A stretch of DNA of 64,000 bases from positions 1 to 64,000 of the forward strand of contig WLNJ01000004.1 of the NCBI GenBank assembly GCA_009699865.1, read 5' to 3'. The notes below the pieces were generated by a model, which saw nothing but the letters and a program-made list of their open reading frames with translations, was not told the origin of the DNA and ran no database searches. How positions within the stretch are numbered: position 1 is the stretch's first letter; each line of letters begins with the position of its first letter. The position numbers and the translations under genes are program-made. Of this stretch, positions 29,246-36,751 are shown piece after piece. Origin of the DNA: Actinomycetota bacterium. GTDB taxonomy: Bacteria; Actinomycetota; Thermoleophilia; Solirubrobacterales; Solirubrobacteraceae.

Positions 29246-29940
29246 CCGAAACACGCCTGCTGATTCTTTGGGATGTGGATGGGACGCTTCTGCGCGGGGC
29301 AGCCGAAGCGCACGGCCGTGCGTTGGAGATGGCCACGGCGGACGCCATCGGCCGTGAGGTGCCCACCGTGCAGAGCATCGACCCAGGCGGTCGTACCGAC
29401 AGGGAGATAATCCGCGTGCTGGCAGGTGAGGCTGGGGTGGACGCCGAGTCCTTCGAGCCTCTTGCTGATCGGGTTATTACGAAGGCCGTGGAGATCTACG
29501 GTGCGACGGTGGAACCAGACCTCTCCCACTGTGTCCTGCCAGGCGTGGCTGAGCTTGTGTCAGGGCTGTCCCCGCGCGACGACCTCGTTATGGGCTTGCT
29601 GACCGGAAACATTGACCGTGTAGCCGCGCTGAAGCTTGGCGCTGCCGGGATCTCACGCCACTTTGACTTTGAGGCTGGGGCATTTGGGTCAGACCATGAA
29701 GACCGTGCTGTCCTGCCTGGCATAGCCCGGGCCCGTGCAACACGGGGTCGTGTTGCATGGCCTCGCGAACGCACGGTGATCATCGGCGACACGCCCAGGG
29801 ACATCGCCTGCGCGCGGGCTGACCGGGTTGGAGTCATTGCCGTTGCCACAGGTCCGCATCAGGCCAGCTCGCTTGGTGAGGCTGATGCTGTGGCGGACTC
29901 AGCGGCAGATTTGCTCGCGCTGATCGAACCGCTGGTCTGA
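29242..29940 (+). CDS. HAD-family hydrolase (phosphoglycolate-phosphatase-like)
   Basis: The product has 232 residues from a TTG that overlaps the previous stop codon (TTGA). HAD motif I is ILWDVDGTLL (Asp11 and Asp13), motif II is in the LLTGN segment, and the C-terminal motif is TVIIGDTPRDIACARA. A helical cap sits between motifs I and II (about residues 20-100). The family dephosphorylates small metabolites; the cap resembles phosphoglycolate- or beta-phosphoglucomutase-type HADs. It ends the acnA operon. The next gene is convergent, 5 bases away. Confidence 0.88.
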   Translation: MTETRLLILWDVDGTLLRGAAEAHGRALEMATADAIGREVPTVQSIDPGGRTDREIIRVLAGEAGVDAESFEPLADRVITKAVEIYGATVEPDLSHCVLPGVAELVSGLSPRDDLVMGLLTGNIDRVAALKLGAAGISRHFDFEAGAFGSDHEDRAVLPGIARARATRGRVAWPRERTVIIGDTPRDIACARADRVGVIAVATGPHQASSLGEADAVADSAADLLALIEPLV

Positions 29941-29945
29941 GGGAA

Positions 29946-31598
29946 CTACCGGGTCAGCTTCTTGTAGCTGATGCGATGTGGCCGGTCAGCAGCTTCGCCG
30001 AGGCGCTCGCGGCGGTTTTCCTCGTAGGCCTCGAAGTTACCTTCAAACCAAACGACCTCTGAGTCACCTTCGAAGGCGAGGACGTGGGTAGCTACGCGGT
30101 CAAGGAACCACCGATCGTGCGATGTGACCACGGCGCAGCCGCCGAATGAGAGCAGTGCCTCTTCGAGCGCACGGAGAGTGTCGACATCAAGGTCATTGGT
30201 CGGTTCGTCAAGGAGAAGCAGGTTGCTGCCCTCTTTGAGGAGCTTGGCGAGGTGAACGCGGTTGCGTTCACCGCCGGAGAGCTTGCCGACCTTCTGCTGC
30301 TGGTCTCCACCGCGGAAGTTGAATGAGGCGGTGTACGCGCGGCTGTTGACCTTCTGGTCGCCAACCATGATGTGCTCGTCGCCACCGCTGATTTCCTCCC
30401 AAACATTCTTCTCGGGGTCAAGTGAGTCGCGGGACTGGTCAACGTAGCCAAGCTCGACTGTCTCGCCGAGAGTGAGCTTGCCTGCGTCAGGCTCCTCTTG
30501 CCCGGTGATTAGCCGCATCAGGGTGGTCTTGCCTGCGCCGTTGGGGCCAATCACGCCAACAATGCCGCCTGGCGGAAGGGTGAATGAGAGGTTTTCAAAG
30601 AGGAGCTTGTCGCCGTAGCCCTTGGTCAGGCCGTCAGCCTCAACGACAATTCCGCCAAGCCGTGGGCCGGCCGGGATGTGGATTTGGACGCTGCCGAGGT
30701 CGACATTGCGGTCCTCTGCCAGGAGGGCTTCGTAACGGTTGAGTCGGGCTTTTGGCTTGGCCCGGCGGGAGGAGGAGTTCATCCGAACCCACTCCAGCTC
30801 CTGCTGGATTGTCTTCTGGCGGGCGGAATCCTCACGCTCCTCTTGGGCCATGCGCTTCTGCTTCTGCTCAAGCCACCCGGAGTAGTTGCCCTCGAACGGG
30901 ATGCCCTTGCCGCGGTCAAGTTCCAGGATCCAACCGGCGACGTTGTCGAGGAAGTACCGGTCGTGGGTTACGGCGACGATGGTTCCCGGGTATTCGGCAA
31001 GGTGTTGCTCAAGCCATGCCACGGATTCGGCATCAAGGTGGTTGGTTGGCTCATCTAACAGCAGCAGGTCAGGCTTCTTCAGCAGGAGCTGACAGAGGGC
31101 CACACGGCGCTTCTCGCCGCCGGAGAGCTTGCTGACATCAGCATCAGCGGGCGGGAGGCGCAGAGCGTCCATTGCAACGCTGAGGGTTGTGTCGAGGCTC
31201 CAGCCGTCGACTGCGTCGATCTGCTCCTGCAGGCGGGCAAACTCGTCAGCGGTTTCGTCAGAGTAGTTGGCGGCAAGTTCGTTGAATCGGTCAAGCAGAG
31301 CCTTTGTTTCGCCCATGCCTTCTTCAACATTGCCAAGCACATCCTTGGTTTCGTCAAGCTGTGGCTCTTGCTCGAGGATTCCTACGGTGGCGCCCGCTAG
31401 GAGGGTTGCGCTACCGCGGTAGTCGGTGTCCATGCCGGCCATGATCCGAAGCAGACTTGACTTGCCTGAGCCGTTGTATCCGAGCACGCCAATCTTGGCG
31501 CCTGGGTAGAACGCAAGGGTGATGTCCTCAAAGACCTTGCGGTCTGGGAGATGGGTCTTGGAGAGACCCTTCATGGTGTAGATGAACTCGCCGGCCAT
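29946..31598 (-). CDS. ettA: ABC-F protein EttA (energy-dependent translational throttle)
   Basis: The product has 550 residues from the ATG at 31598, giving MAGEFIYTMKGLSK, the typical EttA opening; the frame runs to 31637 without need. There are two ABC domains with Walker A motifs GYNGSGKSS and GPNGAGKTT, signatures LSGGEKRRV and LSGGERNRV, and Walker B motifs LLLDEPTNHLD and LLLDEPTNDLD. A long linker between them includes the basic stretch MNSSSRRAKPKARLNRYEALL. There are no membrane segments. EttA binds the ribosomal E site and regulates entry into elongation. It is divergent from the J-domain/TPR gene, with about 97 bases between the starts. Confidence 0.95.
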   Translation of the reverse strand: MAGEFIYTMKGLSKTHLPDRKVFEDITLAFYPGAKIGVLGYNGSGKSSLLRIMAGMDTDYRGSATLLAGATVGILEQEPQLDETKDVLGNVEEGMGETKALLDRFNELAANYSDETADEFARLQEQIDAVDGWSLDTTLSVAMDALRLPPADADVSKLSGGEKRRVALCQLLLKKPDLLLLDEPTNHLDAESVAWLEQHLAEYPGTIVAVTHDRYFLDNVAGWILELDRGKGIPFEGNYSGWLEQKQKRMAQEEREDSARQKTIQQELEWVRMNSSSRRAKPKARLNRYEALLAEDRNVDLGSVQIHIPAGPRLGGIVVEADGLTKGYGDKLLFENLSFTLPPGGIVGVIGPNGAGKTTLMRLITGQEEPDAGKLTLGETVELGYVDQSRDSLDPEKNVWEEISGGDEHIMVGDQKVNSRAYTASFNFRGGDQQQKVGKLSGGERNRVHLAKLLKEGSNLLLLDEPTNDLDVDTLRALEEALLSFGGCAVVTSHDRWFLDRVATHVLAFEGDSEVVWFEGNFEAYEENRRERLGEAADRPHRISYKKLTR

Positions 31599-31695
31599 TA
31601 AGCAATGGAGCATAGGACGCAAAGGCGCGCTTCGCATATTGGATCGGAGGTAGGTGGTTGTCTGACTGACAGCGGGCGCGGTACCTTTGTGGGCT

Positions 31696-32949
31696 ATGGC
31701 CTCCGAGATCCTTGACGTTGAACAGTCGCTTCTGCTCCTAGAGCTTGAGGCCCCGTTCGATAAGCGGCAGGTTCAGCTTGCCCGTCGAAAGATGGCGAAG
31801 CGCTGGCATCCAGACATTGCACCGAAGGGCAAGCAGATGGAGCATGAGCATCATCTCCAGGCCATCAATCGGGCCGCTGACCAGTTGGAGTCGTTGGCGG
31901 AGGACTCTCGCGGCGGTTTGGTCTCACGTAATGCTGTGCGGGCTTCCGCGGCAGCAGCCAGAAAGGCCCGCGAGGAAGCCGGTCAGAGGGCTTATGAGGC
32001 AGAGGAGCGCGCAAGGGCAGCTGCCAAGGACCAGGCCGTGCACGACCCGTTCCGTTCGCGCGTGCCGGACCGTTCAGTTGTTCATCGTTATGCCCGCTGT
32101 CTTTCGTATCCGGAGTGGGGTGTTGGTTCGGTCAACGGCATTTACTTCACGGGTGAGGGCGGACCGAGCGACCAGTGGGCAAGGGCAACTTTTGCAGTGG
32201 GAATCAGGACTGTCCCGGCCGGTTCGCTTCAGTACGTCGAGTTCGGTGTGCCGGATGAGGCTGCCGACCGTGTTGAACGGTTTATGACTGCTGCCGCGCA
32301 TGCCTTGGCTGAGGGCGACCCTGACCTCGCAGCCAAGCGCTTGGTGTACGCCCGCAACGCCTCTCCGCACGATCCTGTGGTCTTGCGCCAACTCGCCTCA
32401 GCCTTCCTCCAAGCCAGTAACTACCCGGCGGCTGCCCGTGCAGCACGGGACTGGGTCAAAGTTGAGCCTGACAGCCCTGGCGCGCACAGATTCACCGCTC
32501 GCATCTACGAGGCGATGGGGTCGTGGGGTCCAGCGTTGGACAGTGCCCGCCTTGTTTGTGACCTGAGGCCAGCTGACCCTGATGCGTGGGCCCGGGTTGG
32601 GCGGATCAGCCTCAAACGCCATGACCGGGCGCTTGCGAGGGAGTCGTTTGAGCGGGCCCGCGCTGAGGGCGCTGGGGCGGAGATCCTGCTTGACCTCGCG
32701 CTGGTTCGTCAGCTCGAAGGCGATGTTGGTGGTGAAGTGCAGGCATGCCATGAGGCAACGCTGATTGACCCGGATTGGCCAACAGCATGGTCGCGCTACG
32801 CCCATGCCCTTGCCAAGACTGACCGCAGGACTGACTGCCGCACAGCTTGCGAGAAGGCCCTCTCGTTCGGCCCTGACCGCGAGGTCAGTCAGCTCGTGCA
32901 GTGGTTGGATGACAGTGAGCCCAAGGCAATCACCGCATCAGCGGCATAG
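31696..32949 (+). CDS. J-domain protein with TPR-like repeats
   Basis: The product has 417 residues from the ATG at 31696; two earlier in-frame codons (MWA) are possible. The first about 60 residues form a J-domain with the essential HPD tripeptide in KRWHPDIAP (residues 38-40), which would stimulate an Hsp70. A short charged, Ala-rich helical stretch follows (about 75-115). From about residue 200 to 400 there are helix pairs of TPR type (AEGDPDLAAKRLVYA, ASNYPAAARAARDWVKVEP, HDRALARESFERARAEG). The combination suggests an adaptor that delivers clients to DnaK. nucS follows after 9 bases, which implies co-transcription. Confidence 0.85.
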   Translation: MASEILDVEQSLLLLELEAPFDKRQVQLARRKMAKRWHPDIAPKGKQMEHEHHLQAINRAADQLESLAEDSRGGLVSRNAVRASAAAARKAREEAGQRAYEAEERARAAAKDQAVHDPFRSRVPDRSVVHRYARCLSYPEWGVGSVNGIYFTGEGGPSDQWARATFAVGIRTVPAGSLQYVEFGVPDEAADRVERFMTAAAHALAEGDPDLAAKRLVYARNASPHDPVVLRQLASAFLQASNYPAAARAARDWVKVEPDSPGAHRFTARIYEAMGSWGPALDSARLVCDLRPADPDAWARVGRISLKRHDRALARESFERARAEGAGAEILLDLALVRQLEGDVGGEVQACHEATLIDPDWPTAWSRYAHALAKTDRRTDCRTACEKALSFGPDREVSQLVQWLDDSEPKAITASAA

Positions 32950-32958
32950 GCTGACAGC

Positions 32959-33639
32959 GTGCGTTTGATCGTTGCCCAATGCGAAGTGCGGTACACGGGC
33001 CGGGCCGAGGCCTTCCTTCCTGACGCGCTGCGTCTGTTGATGATCAAGGAGGACGGGTCGGTGATGGTCCACGCAGACACGGGTGGTTACAAACCTCAGA
33101 ACTGGATGACCCCTCCAACCGTGATTGAGGAGGACGGTGACCCTGTCACCAAGATCGTGATCCGTAAGAAGGCCGGCAAGACTGAGGATCGGCTTGAGAT
33201 CACCATCACCAAGGTCCATTCCGACGTCACCCATGACATGGGGCAGGCTGGATCACTTGAGAAGGACGGGATTGAGAAGGACCTTCAGGCCGCGCTTGCC
33301 GAGGCGCCCCACTGGTGTGGCGAGGGCTTCCGCCTTGTCAGGCGCGAGTGGGCAACAGACATTGGGCCAGTTGACCTGATGTGTCGTGATGGCGAGGACG
33401 GTTGGATTGCTGTTGAGGTCAAGCGCCAGGCGACCATCGATGCGGTTGAGCAGCTCAGCCGCTATCTGGAACGCATCCGCCTTGACCCGGCTATGGCCGA
33501 TTGCCGTGGCGTGTTGGTTGCCGAGAAGATTCGTCCTCAGGCCGCGGTGCTTGCTGAGAGCCGAGGGATTGCCTGCGTTGAGGTTGACCTAGCCGTGGTG
33601 CGCGGTGAGCGCGAACCTGACCTGACGCTGTTTGGCTAG
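32959..33639 (+). CDS. nucS: Mismatch endonuclease NucS
   Basis: The product has 226 residues from the GTG at 32959. The N-terminal half (MRLIVAQCEVRYTGRAEAFLP, GGYKPQNWM) is the beta-sandwich DNA-binding domain typical of NucS/EndoMS. The C-terminal half is the PD-(D/E)xK nuclease domain: GPVDLMCRD (D139) and WIAVEVKRQ (E153, K155, Q157). The last residues (DLTLFG) look like a DNA sliding-clamp-binding tail. NucS cuts mismatched DNA and replaces MutS/MutL in many Actinobacteria and archaea, which makes this the best lineage marker in the window. It converges on the TetR gene with a 4-base overlap. Confidence 0.95.
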   Translation: MRLIVAQCEVRYTGRAEAFLPDALRLLMIKEDGSVMVHADTGGYKPQNWMTPPTVIEEDGDPVTKIVIRKKAGKTEDRLEITITKVHSDVTHDMGQAGSLEKDGIEKDLQAALAEAPHWCGEGFRLVRREWATDIGPVDLMCRDGEDGWIAVEVKRQATIDAVEQLSRYLERIRLDPAMADCRGVLVAEKIRPQAAVLAESRGIACVEVDLAVVRGEREPDLTLFG

Positions 33640-34262
33640 TTGGTCAGGGCGGGCAGGGTTGTTGCGAACAGGCTCGTGAAGCGCAGGACAGCTGCCGCCT
33701 CGCAGTCCTCGCGGGAGATGTGGCCAGTCCGCCATGCGTGGATCAGGACTTCAAGTGCACGCAGCTCCGCGTAGATCACAGTCCTGGTCAGTGGCGAGTC
33801 ATCAAGCCCAAACGGCGGGTACGAGGAAATCATGGCGGCGATGGCCTGCTGGGTCTCTTCCCAGCGCTGTCCAATCCCCGATCCGGCAAGGTCCCGGCCC
33901 GGTCCAAAGATCCAAGCGCCAGGCGTTGCCTCAGCCCAATCCAGACCACGGTTAACGATGACCTCCACTCGGGCACGGGTTTGGTCGGGCGTGGACCTGA
34001 TCCCTTCGGGCAGGTCAGCGAGGAGCCAAGGGGCTTGCGTAACGAACTCGTCAAAGAGCACGTTGGCCACAGGCCCGACGCCACCACCGGGGAAGTAGAG
34101 CTGGACCAGCTGGCGCGAAACTCCGGCCTCGTCTGCGATGTCGCGGAGCGAGCAGTCTGGGTCCCGCGCGAAGCATCGGTTGGCCGCATCAAGGATCAAC
34201 GCGCGGCGTTGAGGCGGTGAAAGCCTTTCTCGGTCTTCGATTGGCTTGGAGACGCGTGCCAT
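33636..34262 (-). CDS. TetR/AcrR-family transcriptional regulator
   Basis: The product has 208 residues. The N-terminal helix-turn-helix is clear: ILDAANRCFARDPDCSLRDIADEAGVSRQLVQLYFPGG, roughly residues 23-60. The rest is an all-helical ligand-binding region with no recognisable ligand marks. The gene is divergent from the crotonase-mmsA pair with 52 bases between the starts, so it is a good candidate to repress that pair and possibly itself. I could not pick out a convincing palindrome in the short intergenic region. Confidence 0.88.
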   Translation of the reverse strand: MARVSKPIEDRERLSPPQRRALILDAANRCFARDPDCSLRDIADEAGVSRQLVQLYFPGGGVGPVANVLFDEFVTQAPWLLADLPEGIRSTPDQTRARVEVIVNRGLDWAEATPGAWIFGPGRDLAGSGIGQRWEETQQAIAAMISSYPPFGLDDSPLTRTVIYAELRALEVLIHAWRTGHISREDCEAAAVLRFTSLFATTLPALTN

Positions 34263-34314
34263 AGCCCGATCCTAACCCTTACCCCAAGCGGCTGATTCCC
34301 GTACCCTCCAATTC

Positions 34315-35088
34315 ATGACCGAAACCCCAGAGGCAGTACTTACAGAGGAGCGCGATGGCGTTCTCATCATCACCATCAATCGTCCAGAGGCCCGCAACGC
34401 CGTAAACGGCGCTGTTGCCCAAGGTTTGGCTGACGCTGTTGCCCATCTTGATGCCACGGAATCACTCCGGGTTGGCGTGCTCACCGGTGCCGGTGGCGCG
34501 TTCTGCTCAGGCATGGACCTGAAGGCTTTCATGCGTGGCGAGCTTCCTTTCCTGGAGGAAGGCGGCTTTGCCGGTATCGCTAAGAAGGGACCCAAGAAGC
34601 CACTTATTGCAGCGATCGAAGGATTCGCTGTTGCTGGAGGCATGGAGATCGCACTTGCCTGCGACCTGATCGTTGCTGCCAAGGGCGCAAAGCTAGGTAT
34701 TCCAGAGGCCAAGCGCAACCTTGTTTCCGCCGGTGGAGCACTCCTGCGACTCCCTAACCGCATTCCGTTCCACATTGCGATGGAGATGGCCCTTACGGGT
34801 GATCCAATCAGTGCAGAGCGCGCCTATGAGGTTGGCTTGGTCAACCGTGTTGCTGAGGCTGGCGGCGCTGTTGACGCAGCTATTGAACTGGCCGGCGCGA
34901 TTAGCGTCAACGGTCCACTTGCCGTCTGGGCAAGTAAGGAAATCCTCACCAAGGCAGTTGACTGGTCTGAGGCTGAAGGTTGGGACGGGCAGGAAGCAAT
35001 CGTCGGCCCAGTCTTCACCAGTGAGGATGCCCAAGAGGGCGCTCTTGCTTTTGCGGAGAAGCGCAACCCAGTTTGGAAAGGTCGCTGA
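34315..35088 (+). CDS. Enoyl-CoA hydratase/isomerase family protein (crotonase)
   Basis: The product has 257 residues. The crotonase fold is clear: INRPEARNAVNGAV near residue 21, the oxyanion-hole segment GGAFCSGMDLKAF, and the second hole AIEGFAVAGGMEIALACD. The C-terminal helical part has the usual 'EGWDGQEAIVGPVFTSEDAQEGALAFAEKR' type of ending. The family acts on acyl-CoA thioesters. With mmsA 30 bases downstream it fits branched-chain amino acid or acyl-CoA breakdown. The catalytic glutamates of classic hydratases are not obvious to me, so isomerase or hydrolase activity cannot be excluded. Confidence 0.9.
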   Translation: MTETPEAVLTEERDGVLIITINRPEARNAVNGAVAQGLADAVAHLDATESLRVGVLTGAGGAFCSGMDLKAFMRGELPFLEEGGFAGIAKKGPKKPLIAAIEGFAVAGGMEIALACDLIVAAKGAKLGIPEAKRNLVSAGGALLRLPNRIPFHIAMEMALTGDPISAERAYEVGLVNRVAEAGGAVDAAIELAGAISVNGPLAVWASKEILTKAVDWSEAEGWDGQEAIVGPVFTSEDAQEGALAFAEKRNPVWKGR

Positions 35089-35118
35089 TACCGAGCATCG
35101 CGCGGGTATCGTGGACAC

Positions 35119-36591
35119 ATGGCCACAACAGCACCTGAAACAGGCAAAGTGATTGGCAACTATGTTGGCGGCCAGTTCGTTGACGTTGACCCTTCACGCG
35201 ACCGCCTTGAGGACCGCAATCCTGCAACCGGCGAGGTCCTTGCCCAAGTACCGCTCTCAGGCGCGGTGGAGGTTGAGGCAGCCGTAGCGGCAGCGCGGAC
35301 AGCGTTCCCGGCGTGGCGGGCAACAAGCCCGATGGTCAGGGCCCGTGCGGTGATGAAACTGCGTGAGGTGCTTGATGCTCACCGGGAGGAACTAGCTCGG
35401 TTGGTTACAACCGACATGGGGAAGACCTTTGATGATGCGTTCGGTGAGGTTGGCCGCGGGATCGAATCAGTTGAGCACGCGTCTGCCATTCCAGTTCTCC
35501 TAAAAGGCGAGAACTTGGAGGGCATTGCCACCGGTGTTGATGTTGAGCTGGTGCGCCAGCCAGTAGGAGTGATCGCAGCGATCACACCGTTCAATTTCCC
35601 GGCAATGATCCCGCTCTGGTTCCTTCCTTACGCGATCGCTTGTGGCAACACCTTCATCCTCAAGCCAAGCGAGCAGGACCCACTTGTCTCAATGCGGATC
35701 ATGGAGCTGATTGATGGCATTGATGAGATCCCCAAGGGCGTAGTCAACCTTGTCAACGGTGGACGCGATTGCGTAGAGGCAATTCTTGAGAGTCCTGGCA
35801 TCAACGGTGTTTCCTTTGTTGGCTCTGCAACAACGGCGCGGATCATCGCAACCCGCTGCGCTGAGGTTGGCAAGCGTTGTCAGGCCCTCGGTGGTGCCAA
35901 GAACTCAATGGTCCTGATGCCCGATGCGGACCCGGATGTAATGACCCAAGGCGTTCTAGGGTCAGCTTTTGGCGCAGCAGGGCAGCGCTGCTTGGCCGGT
36001 TCAGTCGCAGTACTCGTTGGCAGCAAGGACGAGCAGGACAGAACTCTTCAGCTTGTTGTTGAGGCAGCATCGAAGCTTGTAACTGGCGATGGGGCTGACC
36101 CTGCCACGGATGTCTGCCCGGTTGTTACGCCTGCTTCTCGTGAACGGATTGAGGCTGAGATTGCCGCCGCTGAAGCTGGCGGTTGCGAGATCGTGCTGGA
36201 TGGCCGTAGGGAGGGCGGCCCTGGCGGCGCCGAGCTGGCCCCAACAATTATTGATGGCGCCGGCCCTGACCACAATGTGATCCGCGAAGAGCTGTTTGGC
36301 CCTGTTCTGGCAATCACCCGGGCTGCTGACCTTGCCGAGGCACTTGAGCTGGTCAACGCATCCCGCTATGGCAACGCATCTGTGATTTTCACTTCTTCAG
36401 GCAAGGCCGCTCGTGATTACCGCTACGGCGTTGAGGCAGGCATGGTTGGCGTCAACGTTGGTGTGGCAGCGCCTGTTGCCTGGTTCCCATTTTCTGGTTG
36501 GAAGGACTCCATTGACGGGGACCTTCATGCCAACGGCAGTGATGCTGTGCGGTTCTACACGCGCAGCAAAGTAGTTACTAGCCGCTGGTAG
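35119..36591 (+). CDS. mmsA: Methylmalonate-semialdehyde dehydrogenase (CoA-acylating)
   Basis: The product has 490 residues. ALDH-superfamily motifs are present, with the catalytic cysteine at about residue 291 in GQRCLAG. Instead of the usual ELGGKSP with its general-base Glu, it has ALGGAKNSMVLMPDAD. That replacement is the hallmark of CoA-dependent methylmalonate-semialdehyde dehydrogenases. It would convert methylmalonate semialdehyde to propionyl-CoA, or malonate semialdehyde to acetyl-CoA, in valine, beta-alanine or inositol degradation. It follows the crotonase closely and both are likely under the divergent TetR regulator. Confidence 0.94.
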   Translation: MATTAPETGKVIGNYVGGQFVDVDPSRDRLEDRNPATGEVLAQVPLSGAVEVEAAVAAARTAFPAWRATSPMVRARAVMKLREVLDAHREELARLVTTDMGKTFDDAFGEVGRGIESVEHASAIPVLLKGENLEGIATGVDVELVRQPVGVIAAITPFNFPAMIPLWFLPYAIACGNTFILKPSEQDPLVSMRIMELIDGIDEIPKGVVNLVNGGRDCVEAILESPGINGVSFVGSATTARIIATRCAEVGKRCQALGGAKNSMVLMPDADPDVMTQGVLGSAFGAAGQRCLAGSVAVLVGSKDEQDRTLQLVVEAASKLVTGDGADPATDVCPVVTPASRERIEAEIAAAEAGGCEIVLDGRREGGPGGAELAPTIIDGAGPDHNVIREELFGPVLAITRAADLAEALELVNASRYGNASVIFTSSGKAARDYRYGVEAGMVGVNVGVAAPVAWFPFSGWKDSIDGDLHANGSDAVRFYTRSKVVTSRW

Positions 36592-36695
36592 CCCACCGAG
36601 GGCTTAAGGCTGACGTTCCCTTAGCGGCGCCACGACCAGACCACAGGTTCCCTGTTGCAGAAGTAGTTTCCATCAACTATCCTTCCGCGCGTCTG

Positions 36696-36713
36696 TTCTA
36701 ACCACCGTTAGAA
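36696..36713. promoter_or_regulatory. Perfect inverted repeat upstream of the RCC1/Ig protein, candidate operator
   Basis: TTCTAAC (36696-36702) and GTTAGAA (36707-36713) are exact inverted copies around CACC. The right arm overlaps TAGAAT (36710-36715), a fair -10-like hexamer, though no clear -35 is seen. The repeat lies about 40 bases before the start codon. The rest of the 160-base gap (36592-36751) holds only an AGGAG about 11 bases before the ATG. A dimeric regulator site is the natural reading. A terminator for mmsA is less likely, because the stem is short and no T-run follows. Confidence 0.5.
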
Positions 36714-36751
36714 TTCTCCGGATTCATCCAACAACAGGAGCCCCCGCCCAG

